DNA of 64,000 nucleotides, from positions 270,699 through 334,698 of the forward strand of contig NZ_LNYR01000031.1 in the NCBI RefSeq assembly GCF_001467955.1. Direction: 5' to 3'. Position 1 is the first letter of the stretch. Each line of letters begins with the position of its first letter. Made by a program: the position numbers and the translations under genes. This document shows positions 34,683-43,308 of the stretch, piece by piece. The notes beneath the pieces are model-generated. The model did no database searches and was not told where the DNA came from. It saw only the letters and a list, made by a program, of their open reading frames with translations. The stretch comes from Legionella quateirensis (GTDB lineage: Bacteria; Pseudomonadota; Gammaproteobacteria; Legionellales; Legionellaceae).

Positions 34683-34764
34683 TGAATAAAATAATCAAAG
34701 CATTATAAAAATTGAGCAGAATAGGTGCTTAGGGATCTTTACAACCTAAAAAAGGAGAATAGCA

Positions 34765-35052
34765 ATGGAAGTGGGCAATAAAAAAACAAAGTTAATTCGA
34801 AAAATGATTAGTTCTCTTGGAATGACTTTATTTACTAGCAGCGTGTTTGCAAATGATCTTTTGGCAAAAGCATTAGATGGTGATGTGAAGGACTCCTTGG
34901 GTAATGGTTCGATGTTTTGGAAGGTCTTTATTCTAGTAGACATCATCCTGGCGACTGCGATGGCCGTTAAAAGTAAAAACCCCATGGTGTTTGTTGGTGT
35001 TGCAGGAGTGGCTTTTATACCTGCGTTCTTATTGAAAACTTTTGTGTTTTAA
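34765..35052 (+). CDS. traA: F-type conjugative pilin precursor TraA
   Basis: A 95-residue precursor. A long basic leader ends in a signal peptidase site around SSVFA-ND (residues 27-30), leaving a mature pilin of about 66 residues. The mature part has two hydrophobic helices (FWKVFILVDIILATAMAV and PMVFVGVAGVAFIPAFLL) joined by a short basic loop, the F pilin topology. It polymerises into the conjugative pilus. AAAGGAG lies 7 nt before the ATG. First gene of the transfer operon. Neither TraQ (chaperone) nor TraX (acetylase) is present in the visible element. Confidence 0.85.
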   Translation: MEVGNKKTKLIRKMISSLGMTLFTSSVFANDLLAKALDGDVKDSLGNGSMFWKVFILVDIILATAMAVKSKNPMVFVGVAGVAFIPAFLLKTFVF

Positions 35053-35067
35053 GCGAGGGATAATTCG

Positions 35068-35364
35068 ATGAGTAACATGAACTATCGATTTTTAAGCCAT
35101 ATAGATGCACCAAAACGTATCTTAACCCTTACGCTGGATGAGCTGATGATTGCCATCACAGGGTTTATGTTACTCGTTATTAGTAATCAGAAAATTCTTG
35201 TATCGCTTTTAAGTTTTAGTCTTTTGGCAGGATGTCGTCATATGAAAAAGGGCGATGGTCCGAAAGCTTTGCTGGTTTTAGCGTATTGGTATTTACCGAA
35301 AGCTATTACTCAATTCTTTTTACCCAGATTACCTGCTTCACACCAACGCGTGTGGATTGCATAA
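35068..35364 (+). CDS. traL: F-type T4SS membrane protein TraL
   Basis: A 98-residue inner-membrane protein with two hydrophobic segments (about 25-45 and 48-62) and the TraL pattern: RFLSHIDAPKRILTLTLDE at the N-terminus and RHMKKGDGPKALLVLAYWYLP near the middle. It is a VirB3 counterpart, needed for pilus assembly at the inner membrane. It begins 15 bp after traA, as in F-type operons. Confidence 0.9.
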   Translation: MSNMNYRFLSHIDAPKRILTLTLDELMIAITGFMLLVISNQKILVSLLSFSLLAGCRHMKKGDGPKALLVLAYWYLPKAITQFFLPRLPASHQRVWIA

Positions 35365-35371
35365 AGGAGTT

Positions 35372-35944
35372 ATGATGGATTTTAAAGCTTACCAAAGCCA
35401 TTTAAGTAAAATTTCAGCCCGTTTTAATTTAATGGTGTTTCTGGTGTTTGGATTACTGACAGCCAATATTCTTTTGTCTGTCTTAGTTTTCCAAGTATGG
35501 AAACATCATACAGTTGAAATTACTCCTTATTTTGGTGACAGCGGATATTTAAAAAGTGCAAACCATGTAGATAGTAACTACTTGAGTCTCATGAGTGAAA
35601 ACTTTATTTATTCTCGTTTGAATGTCACTCCGGAAACCGTAGAGGCCAATCACCAACGTCTACTTAAGTTTGCAGATAGTCAGATCTATCCAGAAATGTT
35701 GAGACTTTTAGACAGTGAAGAAAAGGTAATTACTTCCAAAAAAATGTCATCTGTATTTGAGATTATCCAAATTCGAACCAATCCAAAAGACTTAACGGCA
35801 GAAGTTACCGGTGTATTAAAACGTTACGTGGGACTACGTGCCTTAAAAGAGGATCGCCTCACCTATGCTTTGCGTTTTAACTACAACCAAGGTCGGTTAT
35901 CTATTCTTGCATTTACTCATATAAAGGAGAAAGCCAATGCGTAA
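35372..35944 (+). CDS. traE: F-type T4SS protein TraE
   Basis: About 190 residues, a VirB5/VirB8-class pilus assembly factor with one N-terminal transmembrane helix (VFLVFGLLTANILLSVLVF) and a periplasmic domain (ITPYFGDSGYLKSANHVDS ... YSRLNVTPETV). The start is ATG 35372 or 35375, 6-9 nt after AAAGGAG; an upstream frame start at 35357 would overlap traL without a ribosome-binding site. The 3' end overlaps the traK start by 8 nt. Confidence 0.9.
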   Translation: MMDFKAYQSHLSKISARFNLMVFLVFGLLTANILLSVLVFQVWKHHTVEITPYFGDSGYLKSANHVDSNYLSLMSENFIYSRLNVTPETVEANHQRLLKFADSQIYPEMLRLLDSEEKVITSKKMSSVFEIIQIRTNPKDLTAEVTGVLKRYVGLRALKEDRLTYALRFNYNQGRLSILAFTHIKEKANA

Positions 35945-36644
35945 GCTATTTCTTGCAGGTGCAATGGTCATATTGTCACAAGCCTCAATTGCTGCAACTA
36001 GTATTTCCATTAAAGACAATAGTGATATTGCTTTGACACTCAGCCAGGCAAATTACAATCGACTAGTTGTTAAAAACGATAAAATTGTAGAGGCTGTTTT
36101 TCCACCTAATGCCATGGGCATAAAACGAGATGAACAGGATGGGAGTGTATACGTCATGTTGACTGCCACAAATCCCTTTACCCTGTTCTTAACTACAGAG
36201 TCGGGTCGGCATTTCTCAGTAACCCTAAATGGTGAAGATACTTTAGGTAAAACAATTGAGCTAGTTCCACTGCAAGTGGTAGTTCAAAAAACCAACCCAG
36301 TTAAAAATGTATCGCTTCCAGGTGCAGCTATACCTGAATCGATTGTTTCCTTGATTACCCATATGGAACGACGTGAATACATTCAAGGTGTAAACGTGAA
36401 GCATCAATATGGGAGAGTAGAACGTTGGAAAGGTGGGCTAACTCTTCTCCCCAAAGAATCCTGGGAAGGTAGTGATTTGAAGGGTGAGATCATTGAGGTT
36501 TATAACAGTAGTAAAGAACCTCTTAAACTTTCTGAATCTTGGTTTGCCAATGATAGTGTTAAAGCCATCAAATTTTCTAAAGCTACCCTAGCTCCCAAAG
36601 AGACTGCAATGCTTTATAGGGTTCAAGGAGTTGCTCATGGCTAA
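35937..36644 (+). CDS. traK: F-type T4SS outer-membrane core protein TraK
   Basis: A 235-residue secreted protein with a signal peptide (cleavage near SIAATS, residues 18-22). The mature part is beta-rich (ISIKDNSDIALTLSQANYN, FPPNAMGIKRDEQDG), which resembles secretin-like TraK/VirB9. With TraB and TraV it forms the outer-membrane core complex of the transfer channel. It overlaps traE by 8 nt and traB by 8 nt. Confidence 0.9.
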   Translation: MRKLFLAGAMVILSQASIAATSISIKDNSDIALTLSQANYNRLVVKNDKIVEAVFPPNAMGIKRDEQDGSVYVMLTATNPFTLFLTTESGRHFSVTLNGEDTLGKTIELVPLQVVVQKTNPVKNVSLPGAAIPESIVSLITHMERREYIQGVNVKHQYGRVERWKGGLTLLPKESWEGSDLKGEIIEVYNSSKEPLKLSESWFANDSVKAIKFSKATLAPKETAMLYRVQGVAHG

Positions 36645-37998
36645 CTTTCAGTTAAACCGCCTGATTAAAGGGAAACAGTTTCGCGCATTAGCAGCCGCAG
36701 GATCTTGTATTCTAATTGTAATGTCACTGATTATCGTTTTGTTGGTAGATGGGAGCCCCAAAAAGACAATATCTTCAAAAGAAAATATTGATTTAACAGG
36801 TATTGTGAATGAGTCATTTACTGAGGCTAATGCAGATAGCGCCTTGACTTCCCAACAGACGGAACTTGAATCTTTAAAAAATCAATTAGCCGAACTTGCT
36901 AAAACCATTTCCACTATGAATGCTGAGCACAGCAAACAGCTACAAGCACAAACTACTGACTTTCAAAAGCAGATAACGGCACTAACTCAATTGAGTCAGG
37001 AGAAAGCGGGTAATAATGAAAGTTTGAATGAGGTGCCACCTGAATTAAAGGATGTACAAAATCCACAATTGTGGCACAGCAATTCCTACGCGATGAATAC
37101 TTCGCCTCAATCAGGTGGTATCACTATGTCAGATGCGCGGCCAATGATTCACACCGTTTCATTTAGGCCAAAACGCAGGACTCAACATACAAATTATTTA
37201 AATCCTAATCACTATGTACCCTCCAATACTTCAGTCAGGGCTGTTATTTTGGGAGGTGCTGATGCTGACGCATCCGTCAATGGTCAGTCAAAAAACAATG
37301 GCGTGATGCTCTTCAAGTTCTTGGAAGATGGCACATTACCTAATGGTCAGCGTTCCCGTCTTCGTGGGTGTCGAGTGAGCTCCAATTCATATGGTGATAT
37401 CTCCAGTGAGCGAGCCTATGCAACTTTATATCGTTTGTCTTGTGCTCATCCAGGTCAACCTATCATTGATAAGGAAGTGACGGGGTGGGTATTTTTTAAT
37501 GGCAAAGTAGGTATAAAGGGCCAGCCATTGATGAGAGATAACAAAGTGATGCAATGGGCAGGTGTGAGTGGGGCATTGTCAGGTATTGCATCAGCTGCCC
37601 AATATGCCCAGAGCGTACAACAATTTGGTGCTTTTGGTGCCTCTTCAGTTGTGCCTTCCAGTAACATTGCTCCTTTTGCTGCATATGGTGGTGCTTCTAA
37701 AGCTGCCGATACGCTGTCTCAGTATTATGTTAAACGTGCAGAGCAGTATCATCCTGTTATTCAGGTTGGTGCTGGGAATGTGGTTACAGTGGTCTTTAAA
37801 GATGGATTTTACTTAGAGCCTGATGAAGACAAGCAACAACATGCGATGAATCAATCCTCAACTGTCGCACAAAAGTTAATTACAGAAGAATCTCAAAACA
37901 CCCCAGAAGAAATGAATTTTTCAGTACCTCCTGAAGTATTAGGTCGTATAGATCGCACTAATGTACAAACTCAAAATTACAGTGGAGTTGCCCCATGA
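36637..37998 (+). CDS. traB: F-type T4SS core-complex protein TraB
   Basis: A 453-residue VirB10-class protein: one N-terminal transmembrane helix (residues about 17-37), a coiled-coil stretch (about 55-115, SQQTELESLKNQLAELAKT), a proline/Gln-rich link and a C-terminal TrbI/VirB10 barrel domain (VRAVILGGADADASV ... RGCRVSSNSYGDISSERAY). It spans the inner membrane and reaches the outer-membrane pore. I chose ATG 36637 over TTG 36631 because AAGGAG lies 7 nt upstream. The stop overlaps traV by 4 nt. Confidence 0.92.
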   Translation: MANFQLNRLIKGKQFRALAAAGSCILIVMSLIIVLLVDGSPKKTISSKENIDLTGIVNESFTEANADSALTSQQTELESLKNQLAELAKTISTMNAEHSKQLQAQTTDFQKQITALTQLSQEKAGNNESLNEVPPELKDVQNPQLWHSNSYAMNTSPQSGGITMSDARPMIHTVSFRPKRRTQHTNYLNPNHYVPSNTSVRAVILGGADADASVNGQSKNNGVMLFKFLEDGTLPNGQRSRLRGCRVSSNSYGDISSERAYATLYRLSCAHPGQPIIDKEVTGWVFFNGKVGIKGQPLMRDNKVMQWAGVSGALSGIASAAQYAQSVQQFGAFGASSVVPSSNIAPFAAYGGASKAADTLSQYYVKRAEQYHPVIQVGAGNVVTVVFKDGFYLEPDEDKQQHAMNQSSTVAQKLITEESQNTPEEMNFSVPPEVLGRIDRTNVQTQNYSGVAP

Positions 37999-38336
37999 AA
38001 TTACTTTCTCTCTTATTAACTATTATTTTTTGTTCGCTGCTGGTTGGATGTGGAACGATGAATTCAGATTTCAGTTGTAAAGTGACTGCAGGTGATAGTT
38101 GCCTGACCATTGAACAGGTAGATGCAATGACTCGTTTTGCAGATGGATCGGACTCGCAATACAGACCAAGAAAAACCATTTCTAAAATAAGACGCTCTCG
38201 AAAATTAACGCGACCTTATTTGAGTAAAAATGATGAGCAACCGATTTGGGTTGCACCTTGGAAGGATAAAACAGGGAAAACTCACCAAGCAGGCAAGTTA
38301 TATGCCGGAAGACTTCAACAAAATGCACAAGGATAA
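37995..38336 (+). CDS. traV: F-type T4SS lipoprotein TraV
   Basis: A 113-residue lipoprotein with a lipobox LLVGC (Cys19) after a hydrophobic signal. Two further cysteines (FSC, DSC) follow, as in TraV. VirB7-class anchor of the outer-membrane core (TraK/TraB). It begins in an ATGA overlap with traB and ends 9 bp before traC. Confidence 0.85.
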   Translation: MKLLSLLLTIIFCSLLVGCGTMNSDFSCKVTAGDSCLTIEQVDAMTRFADGSDSQYRPRKTISKIRRSRKLTRPYLSKNDEQPIWVAPWKDKTGKTHQAGKLYAGRLQQNAQG

Positions 38337-38345
38337 GGAATTACT

Positions 38346-40943
38346 ATGCATACAGTAATTAATCAATGGCGTGATAAGACAAGAGATGCTCTACACAATT
38401 TAAGTAATTGGGTCGGGGAAACTGCGGGAATCAAGCCTCAGTCACTTAATGAGCGGTCTAGGGCTAATGAAACATTATCAATGGATTTGCCAGCTTTCCG
38501 AAGCTTGTTGCCTTATGAAACTTATGATGCTGATGGATTATTTGTAAACCGTCAGACTGTGGGATTTGGTTTGCATATTGCTCCACAGGCGGGAGCTGAC
38601 GAATCTTTGATGAAAACGTTGGCAGAACTTTTTAAAAACAAATTATCAGAAGGCACGGATTGCACGATTCTTTTATACAAGCACTCATTTCTTGCAAATG
38701 ATTTAACTCAAAGCTATGCGCCTATTCTTGAAAAAGGCGGCATTTATGCAGAGCTTGCGCGAATGAGCTTGAATTATCATTTAAAAGCCACTCAAAAAGG
38801 CTATAAAAATGGCCGTAATGTTCCAGCTCAATTATCTGATTATCGCTGTTACTTATTTGTGTCCAGAATAAATCACCCGAATGTTCAAAATGCGTTAAAG
38901 CAGTTACGTGCTGACTTTGAATCAGAATTAAAGGTTGCTGGATTCGGCTTCGCGCATTTGAATCAAATGGACTTTAAAGTCCTGATGAGAACATTGGTAT
39001 CACCCAATTTTACTGAAGTCCAATGGCCTCAAATTGAAGAGTCTCAATCTTTCATTAGTGATTCAATTCCAGCCGCCTCTACTGTTTACGAAATAGGTGA
39101 GTCATCGCTTGATATTTCATTGGCTGATGACCAAGGTTTGTTGCAAAACACTCGCGTGATTAGTTGTGAGGTAACGGCTTTTCCAAAAGAACCCTTTGCT
39201 TTGTGGCAGACACCAGATCTGTTTGCCAATCTATTAAAGCCTGAGCAGGGCGTACAGTGTCCTTTTTTGTTGAGCTTTACTATTCGTGGTGTTAACCAGG
39301 AAAAAATGAAGGCGCGGGCAAAAAGCCGTGCTAAATCACTAACTGCTAATAACAATGCCATTCAAAGTTTTATTAATCCAGGTATTGCTGATGAAGCATC
39401 AGAATGGCGATTTGTCCACGAAGAATCAGCTAGAGGTGACCTGCATTTAATACCAACTTTTTATAATCTGATTTTGTTTACGATAAAAGACCAGGAACGC
39501 GAGCATGTGGCTAAAGCGATAAGTGCGTATCGACAAATGGGTTTTACTCTTATGCAGAGCAGGTGCAAACAGTGGCTGCGGTTTTTGGGAAGTTTGCCTT
39601 TTATGTTAACCGAAGGTCTTTTTTCAAGCCTTGAAATGCTTGGTATGACAAAAAAATTAAGCCACTACAATGTGGCGAATCTTTTGCCTATCGTTGCTGA
39701 TTTTAAAGGCTCTAAACAGGGTTTATTATTGCCGACCTATCGACACCAATTATTTCATCTTAATACTTTTGATGACAGGGTGTTACCTATAACCAATTTT
39801 AATCGTTTAACCATTGCCTCTCCTGGGGCTGGTAAAACGCTTTTTGAACAAGCACAGATCCTTGATGGTTTATCTCGTGGTCAAATAATTTTTGTTATTG
39901 ATTTGGGCGCATCTTACAAACATCTGTGTGATTTAGTTGGTGGCACTTATATTGATGCTTCTCGGCTTACTTTAAATCCTTTTACGCTGTTTGATTTTGA
40001 TGGAGTAACAGACATCAAAGGAGAACGAGTCAACGATTACATTCAAATTAGAGATTTGTTGGCGATAATGGCAAGTCCTAATGAGGCATTAGGTGAAGTA
40101 CAAAAGGCGTGGCTCTTGGAGGCGGTACTTACCTGCTGGAAAGAGCATGGAAGAAGTGCACGAATGGATCATATGCTTGATGCACTTCGTGATTTGTTGC
40201 ACAAGCCAGAGTCCAGAAATGATCGTCGTTTGAAGGATTTACTTATACTGCTTTCCAAATATGGCAGTGATGGAATTTACGGAGAAATGTTTAATAGTGA
40301 TACCCCGCTATTAAATGGCTCCAATTTTGTTGTGCTTGAAATGGGTGGATTAGAAAGTAATCCAGAGCTTCTGACTATTGTCATGTTTGTGATGATAGTG
40401 ATTATCCAGGGACAGTTTTATCACTCTGACCGAAGAGTCGAAAAGCGTTGCATTATTGATGAAGCATGGCGTTTTTTGGCTGCTGGCTCTAATGAAATTG
40501 CTGCTCAATTTATCGAACAAGGATTTAGAACTGCGAGAAAGCATACCGGCGGTTTTGCTGTTATTACCCAACAGCTTGCTGACACCAGTAAAACGGTACA
40601 AGGGCAGGCCATTGCAAGCAGTGCAGATACCAAAATCATAATGCGCCAAGGTGCTTTTAAAGACTACATGGAAAAGCATCCAGACAGTTTTAATCCAATG
40701 CAGGTCGCAATGATTGAATCATTTGGAGAGGCCAAAACACAAGGTTTTTCGAACCTGATGATTCAGTTTGGCAATATGTACAGCTTCCATCGTTATTTTT
40801 GCGATCCATTCTCACGGGTGATGTTTTCCACATCAGGCGATGAGTTTGGTGAAATTGAATCCTTAATTGCTAATGGGGTGTCTTTAAATGAAGCGATTGG
40901 TTTAGTTGCCCAAAAATACTATGGGGAAGAATTATGCGACTAA
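38346..40943 (+). CDS. traC: F-type T4SS ATPase TraC
   Basis: An 865-residue VirB4-class ATPase. The N-terminal half is the TraC_F_IV domain (SLLPYETYDADGLFVNRQTVGF). Walker A is SPGAGKT, with Lys497. The Walker B block is RCIIDEAWRFLAAGS, and the arginine/RH-rich region FRTARKHTGGFAVITQQ follows. It powers pilus extension and DNA or protein transfer at the inner membrane. Length and motif order match F TraC (875 aa). It overlaps trbI by 10 nt. Confidence 0.95.
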   Translation: MHTVINQWRDKTRDALHNLSNWVGETAGIKPQSLNERSRANETLSMDLPAFRSLLPYETYDADGLFVNRQTVGFGLHIAPQAGADESLMKTLAELFKNKLSEGTDCTILLYKHSFLANDLTQSYAPILEKGGIYAELARMSLNYHLKATQKGYKNGRNVPAQLSDYRCYLFVSRINHPNVQNALKQLRADFESELKVAGFGFAHLNQMDFKVLMRTLVSPNFTEVQWPQIEESQSFISDSIPAASTVYEIGESSLDISLADDQGLLQNTRVISCEVTAFPKEPFALWQTPDLFANLLKPEQGVQCPFLLSFTIRGVNQEKMKARAKSRAKSLTANNNAIQSFINPGIADEASEWRFVHEESARGDLHLIPTFYNLILFTIKDQEREHVAKAISAYRQMGFTLMQSRCKQWLRFLGSLPFMLTEGLFSSLEMLGMTKKLSHYNVANLLPIVADFKGSKQGLLLPTYRHQLFHLNTFDDRVLPITNFNRLTIASPGAGKTLFEQAQILDGLSRGQIIFVIDLGASYKHLCDLVGGTYIDASRLTLNPFTLFDFDGVTDIKGERVNDYIQIRDLLAIMASPNEALGEVQKAWLLEAVLTCWKEHGRSARMDHMLDALRDLLHKPESRNDRRLKDLLILLSKYGSDGIYGEMFNSDTPLLNGSNFVVLEMGGLESNPELLTIVMFVMIVIIQGQFYHSDRRVEKRCIIDEAWRFLAAGSNEIAAQFIEQGFRTARKHTGGFAVITQQLADTSKTVQGQAIASSADTKIIMRQGAFKDYMEKHPDSFNPMQVAMIESFGEAKTQGFSNLMIQFGNMYSFHRYFCDPFSRVMFSTSGDEFGEIESLIANGVSLNEAIGLVAQKYYGEELCD

Positions 40944-41269
40944 TTCAAGTGGTTGTTATGTGCCTGGCTGCAACTATGTTCATCGTCTGTGGTTTATGGC
41001 TTAAGTCTCCAAAAAACACAGTAGTTTGTTTTGATATTCAGAAAATACAAGGACAGTTTATTCGGCAGTTAGCGGCTCATAATGCATCTGAAACTCAAGT
41101 GACTCGTAGTACTTTGCAATTTAAATCTCTTTTGCAAAAAACACTCCAAAACTATAGTCAAAAAAATAAGATAATTGTTTTAGACAGTAAATTTCATTTG
41201 GCTGGTGGTATTGATGTGACTGAGGCGATAGCCAACGAATTAGCATTTGCTATGAGTAAGTCATCATGA
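40934..41269 (+). CDS. trbI: F-type T4SS protein TrbI
   Basis: A 111-residue inner-membrane protein with an N-terminal transmembrane segment (VVVMCLAATMFIVCGLWL) and a periplasmic helical part (FDIQKIQGQFIRQLAAH). F TrbI (128 aa) affects pilus retraction. Its position between traC and traW is the F-operon order. It overlaps traW by 4 nt (ATGA). Confidence 0.85.
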   Translation: MRLIQVVVMCLAATMFIVCGLWLKSPKNTVVCFDIQKIQGQFIRQLAAHNASETQVTRSTLQFKSLLQKTLQNYSQKNKIIVLDSKFHLAGGIDVTEAIANELAFAMSKSS

Positions 41270-41901
41270 AAAAGACATTAATATTTTTTCTTATGTTTAT
41301 TCTATCTAGTCAAACAATTGCTAGATCGTTTGGTGTGGTGGGTGAAACATTCTTGATTGCAGAAGAAAGTTTTCTGAAACTGATTGAAGATCGATTAGCA
41401 GTATTATCTTCCAATGGAGAACTGAATACTTTAAATCAGCAATGGCTCAAAACGGTAGCCAATCACGCTGATCGACCTACTCCATTGGAGTTGCCTCGCG
41501 CTTTGAGAACCAGACTTCATCATTATAAGCCAGAAGTGGTCTTATCGCAGGCAATAACTGATATTAACGGACGTATATTGTATCCAATAGGAACACGCGT
41601 TAATGCTTTGAAAAATTTACATTCCTATTTGCCATGTTGGTTGTTTTTTAACGCTGATGACGAAGCCCAGTTGCATTGGGTGCAAAAGGAAATGTCTAAG
41701 TGCCCTAATCCTAAAATGATTTTAACAGGTGGTGCTGTAAGCAAGGCTGAAAGGATTCTACAGAACATCATTTATTTTGACCAAGCCGGTCGAATATCCA
41801 GGAAATTACAAATTAGTTCAGTTCCAGCACGAGTTCAACGAGAGGGAATTCAACTAAGGATTGATGAACTGGCAATTAAGGAGAATGGTGATGTACTTTA
41901 G
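41266..41901 (+). CDS. traW: F-type T4SS pilus assembly protein TraW
   Basis: A 211-residue periplasmic protein with a signal peptide ending near QTIA-RS. The TraW features are RSFGVVGETFLIAEESFLK, the proline-led LPRALRTRLHHYKPEVVLSQ and ILYPIGTRVNAL, then the two-Cys LPCWLFFNADDEAQ region. It works with TrbC in pilus assembly. It overlaps traU. Confidence 0.9.
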   Translation: MKKTLIFFLMFILSSQTIARSFGVVGETFLIAEESFLKLIEDRLAVLSSNGELNTLNQQWLKTVANHADRPTPLELPRALRTRLHHYKPEVVLSQAITDINGRILYPIGTRVNALKNLHSYLPCWLFFNADDEAQLHWVQKEMSKCPNPKMILTGGAVSKAERILQNIIYFDQAGRISRKLQISSVPARVQREGIQLRIDELAIKENGDVL

Positions 41902-42874
41902 AACTCTTTTGATGGCTTCGTGCTTACTGCTCACTTTTTCTAGTTTTGGTAAACAATGTACCGGTCACTTTGTAAATCCAGTGACAGATGTATGTTGGCG
42001 ATGTCTTTTTCCGTTATCGATTGGTAATTCTAAAGTGGTTAATTCTTCATTACCCGATACAGATAATGCTTCAAGTCCAATTGGTGTTTGTCCATCAAGT
42101 ACCGGTGTGCGTATAGGTTTGAACATTGGGTTTTGGGAGCCTTTTGCTTTGACTGATGTTACTGATACGCCCTATTGTTTAATAAATATGGGTGGAACCA
42201 AACTTAATTTAGGTTTGAAGCACGGCAGAGGTGGGCGTCATGTAGTAGGTACTGGACAAACACACGCTTTTTTCCATGTGCATTGGTACAAATATCCGCT
42301 GATTAACTGGCTGAATTTGATTACATCTGTTGGTTGTCTTCAAAAAGGTGATTTTGACATTGCCTATCTCACGGAACTTGATCCTACTTGGCAGGATTCA
42401 GAAATGAGTTTTGTGTTAAGTCCAGAGTCAACTCTTTTTGGTAATCCTATTGCTGCAAGTGCCTGCGCAGCTGATAGCCTTTCATCTTCGTTGACCAATA
42501 AATCTGTAGACAGTCTTTTCTGGTGCGCAGGAGCACAAGGTACGCATTATCCAATAACAGGGCATGTGAACTCTCCATTGTCTCCCGTGCAAACTGCATT
42601 GCTGTTAACGGAACGAATGAATTACAAAATGCATCGTGAATTTTTAATTTCAGATTCAAGCCCAAGGACAGGCGAGATTTGTCGAGAGCATTTTTATCCA
42701 GTTACACCCAAATCACGTTATCGCTATGAAATGGTTAATCAGGTTGCGGATGGTAGGCATTGTTATCCGATTGGTCATAGCACGCTGGATTGGGAAGCAG
42801 GAAAAATAAAGCCACATACGCCTGATCAGTATGGATTTTTGGTATGGCGAAAACGCAACTGTACTTTTTTGTGA
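41891..42874 (+). CDS. traU: F-type T4SS protein TraU
   Basis: About 327 residues from ATG 41891, chosen because AAGGAG lies 7 nt upstream; upstream in-frame starts lie inside traW without a ribosome-binding site. A signal peptide precedes KQCTGHFVNPVTDVCWRCLFPLSIG, the conserved TraU N-terminus. Several later cysteines and ALTDVTDTPYCLINMGG are also typical. It is required for DNA transfer more than for pilus formation. It ends 11 nt before the trbC start. Confidence 0.92.
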   Translation: MYFRTLLMASCLLLTFSSFGKQCTGHFVNPVTDVCWRCLFPLSIGNSKVVNSSLPDTDNASSPIGVCPSSTGVRIGLNIGFWEPFALTDVTDTPYCLINMGGTKLNLGLKHGRGGRHVVGTGQTHAFFHVHWYKYPLINWLNLITSVGCLQKGDFDIAYLTELDPTWQDSEMSFVLSPESTLFGNPIAASACAADSLSSSLTNKSVDSLFWCAGAQGTHYPITGHVNSPLSPVQTALLLTERMNYKMHREFLISDSSPRTGEICREHFYPVTPKSRYRYEMVNQVADGRHCYPIGHSTLDWEAGKIKPHTPDQYGFLVWRKRNCTFL

Positions 42875-42885
42875 AGGAAGATGAC

Positions 42886-43308
42886 ATGAGGAAGAAAGGA
42901 CTTGGATTATTAATTGGTATGGCAATGACTACTTTAACCTACGCGACTAATGTATCGGTTTTTATTAGCTTTTCTATGCCTGACAAACTGTTGGAAGAAA
43001 CGCTTAAAGATTGCATGCGCTTAAAGATCCCCGCTTATCTGAATGGTTTGCATCATAATTCCATGCAAGAGACTGCTATTCGCGTAATGGAGTTAAGTCA
43101 AAAAATCCCTGATTTAAATCTACAAATTGACCCTACCTTATTTGAACGTTTTGGTATTCAGCAGGTTCCTGCATTAGTTGTTGAGAACAATAATTCCTTT
43201 GATGTGATTTATGGTCATTTGTCTTTAAAAGAAGGACTAATGCGCATAGCAGGAAGAGGAGATAGCGGGCTAACAGTAGCTGATGTTAGGAGAATATCTG
43301 GTGAGTAA
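42886..43308 (+). CDS. trbC: F-type T4SS pilus assembly protein TrbC
   Basis: 140 residues from ATG 42886, preceded by GAAGGAAG; the longer frame from 42844 overlaps traU and lacks a ribosome-binding site. The protein has a signal peptide (LLIGMAMTTLTYA), then VSVFISFSMPDKLLEETLKD and RFGIQQVPALVV, a thioredoxin-like fold typical of the TrbC C-domain. It acts with TraW in pilin assembly. It overlaps traN by 8 nt if traN begins at 43301. Confidence 0.85.
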   Translation: MRKKGLGLLIGMAMTTLTYATNVSVFISFSMPDKLLEETLKDCMRLKIPAYLNGLHHNSMQETAIRVMELSQKIPDLNLQIDPTLFERFGIQQVPALVVENNNSFDVIYGHLSLKEGLMRIAGRGDSGLTVADVRRISGE

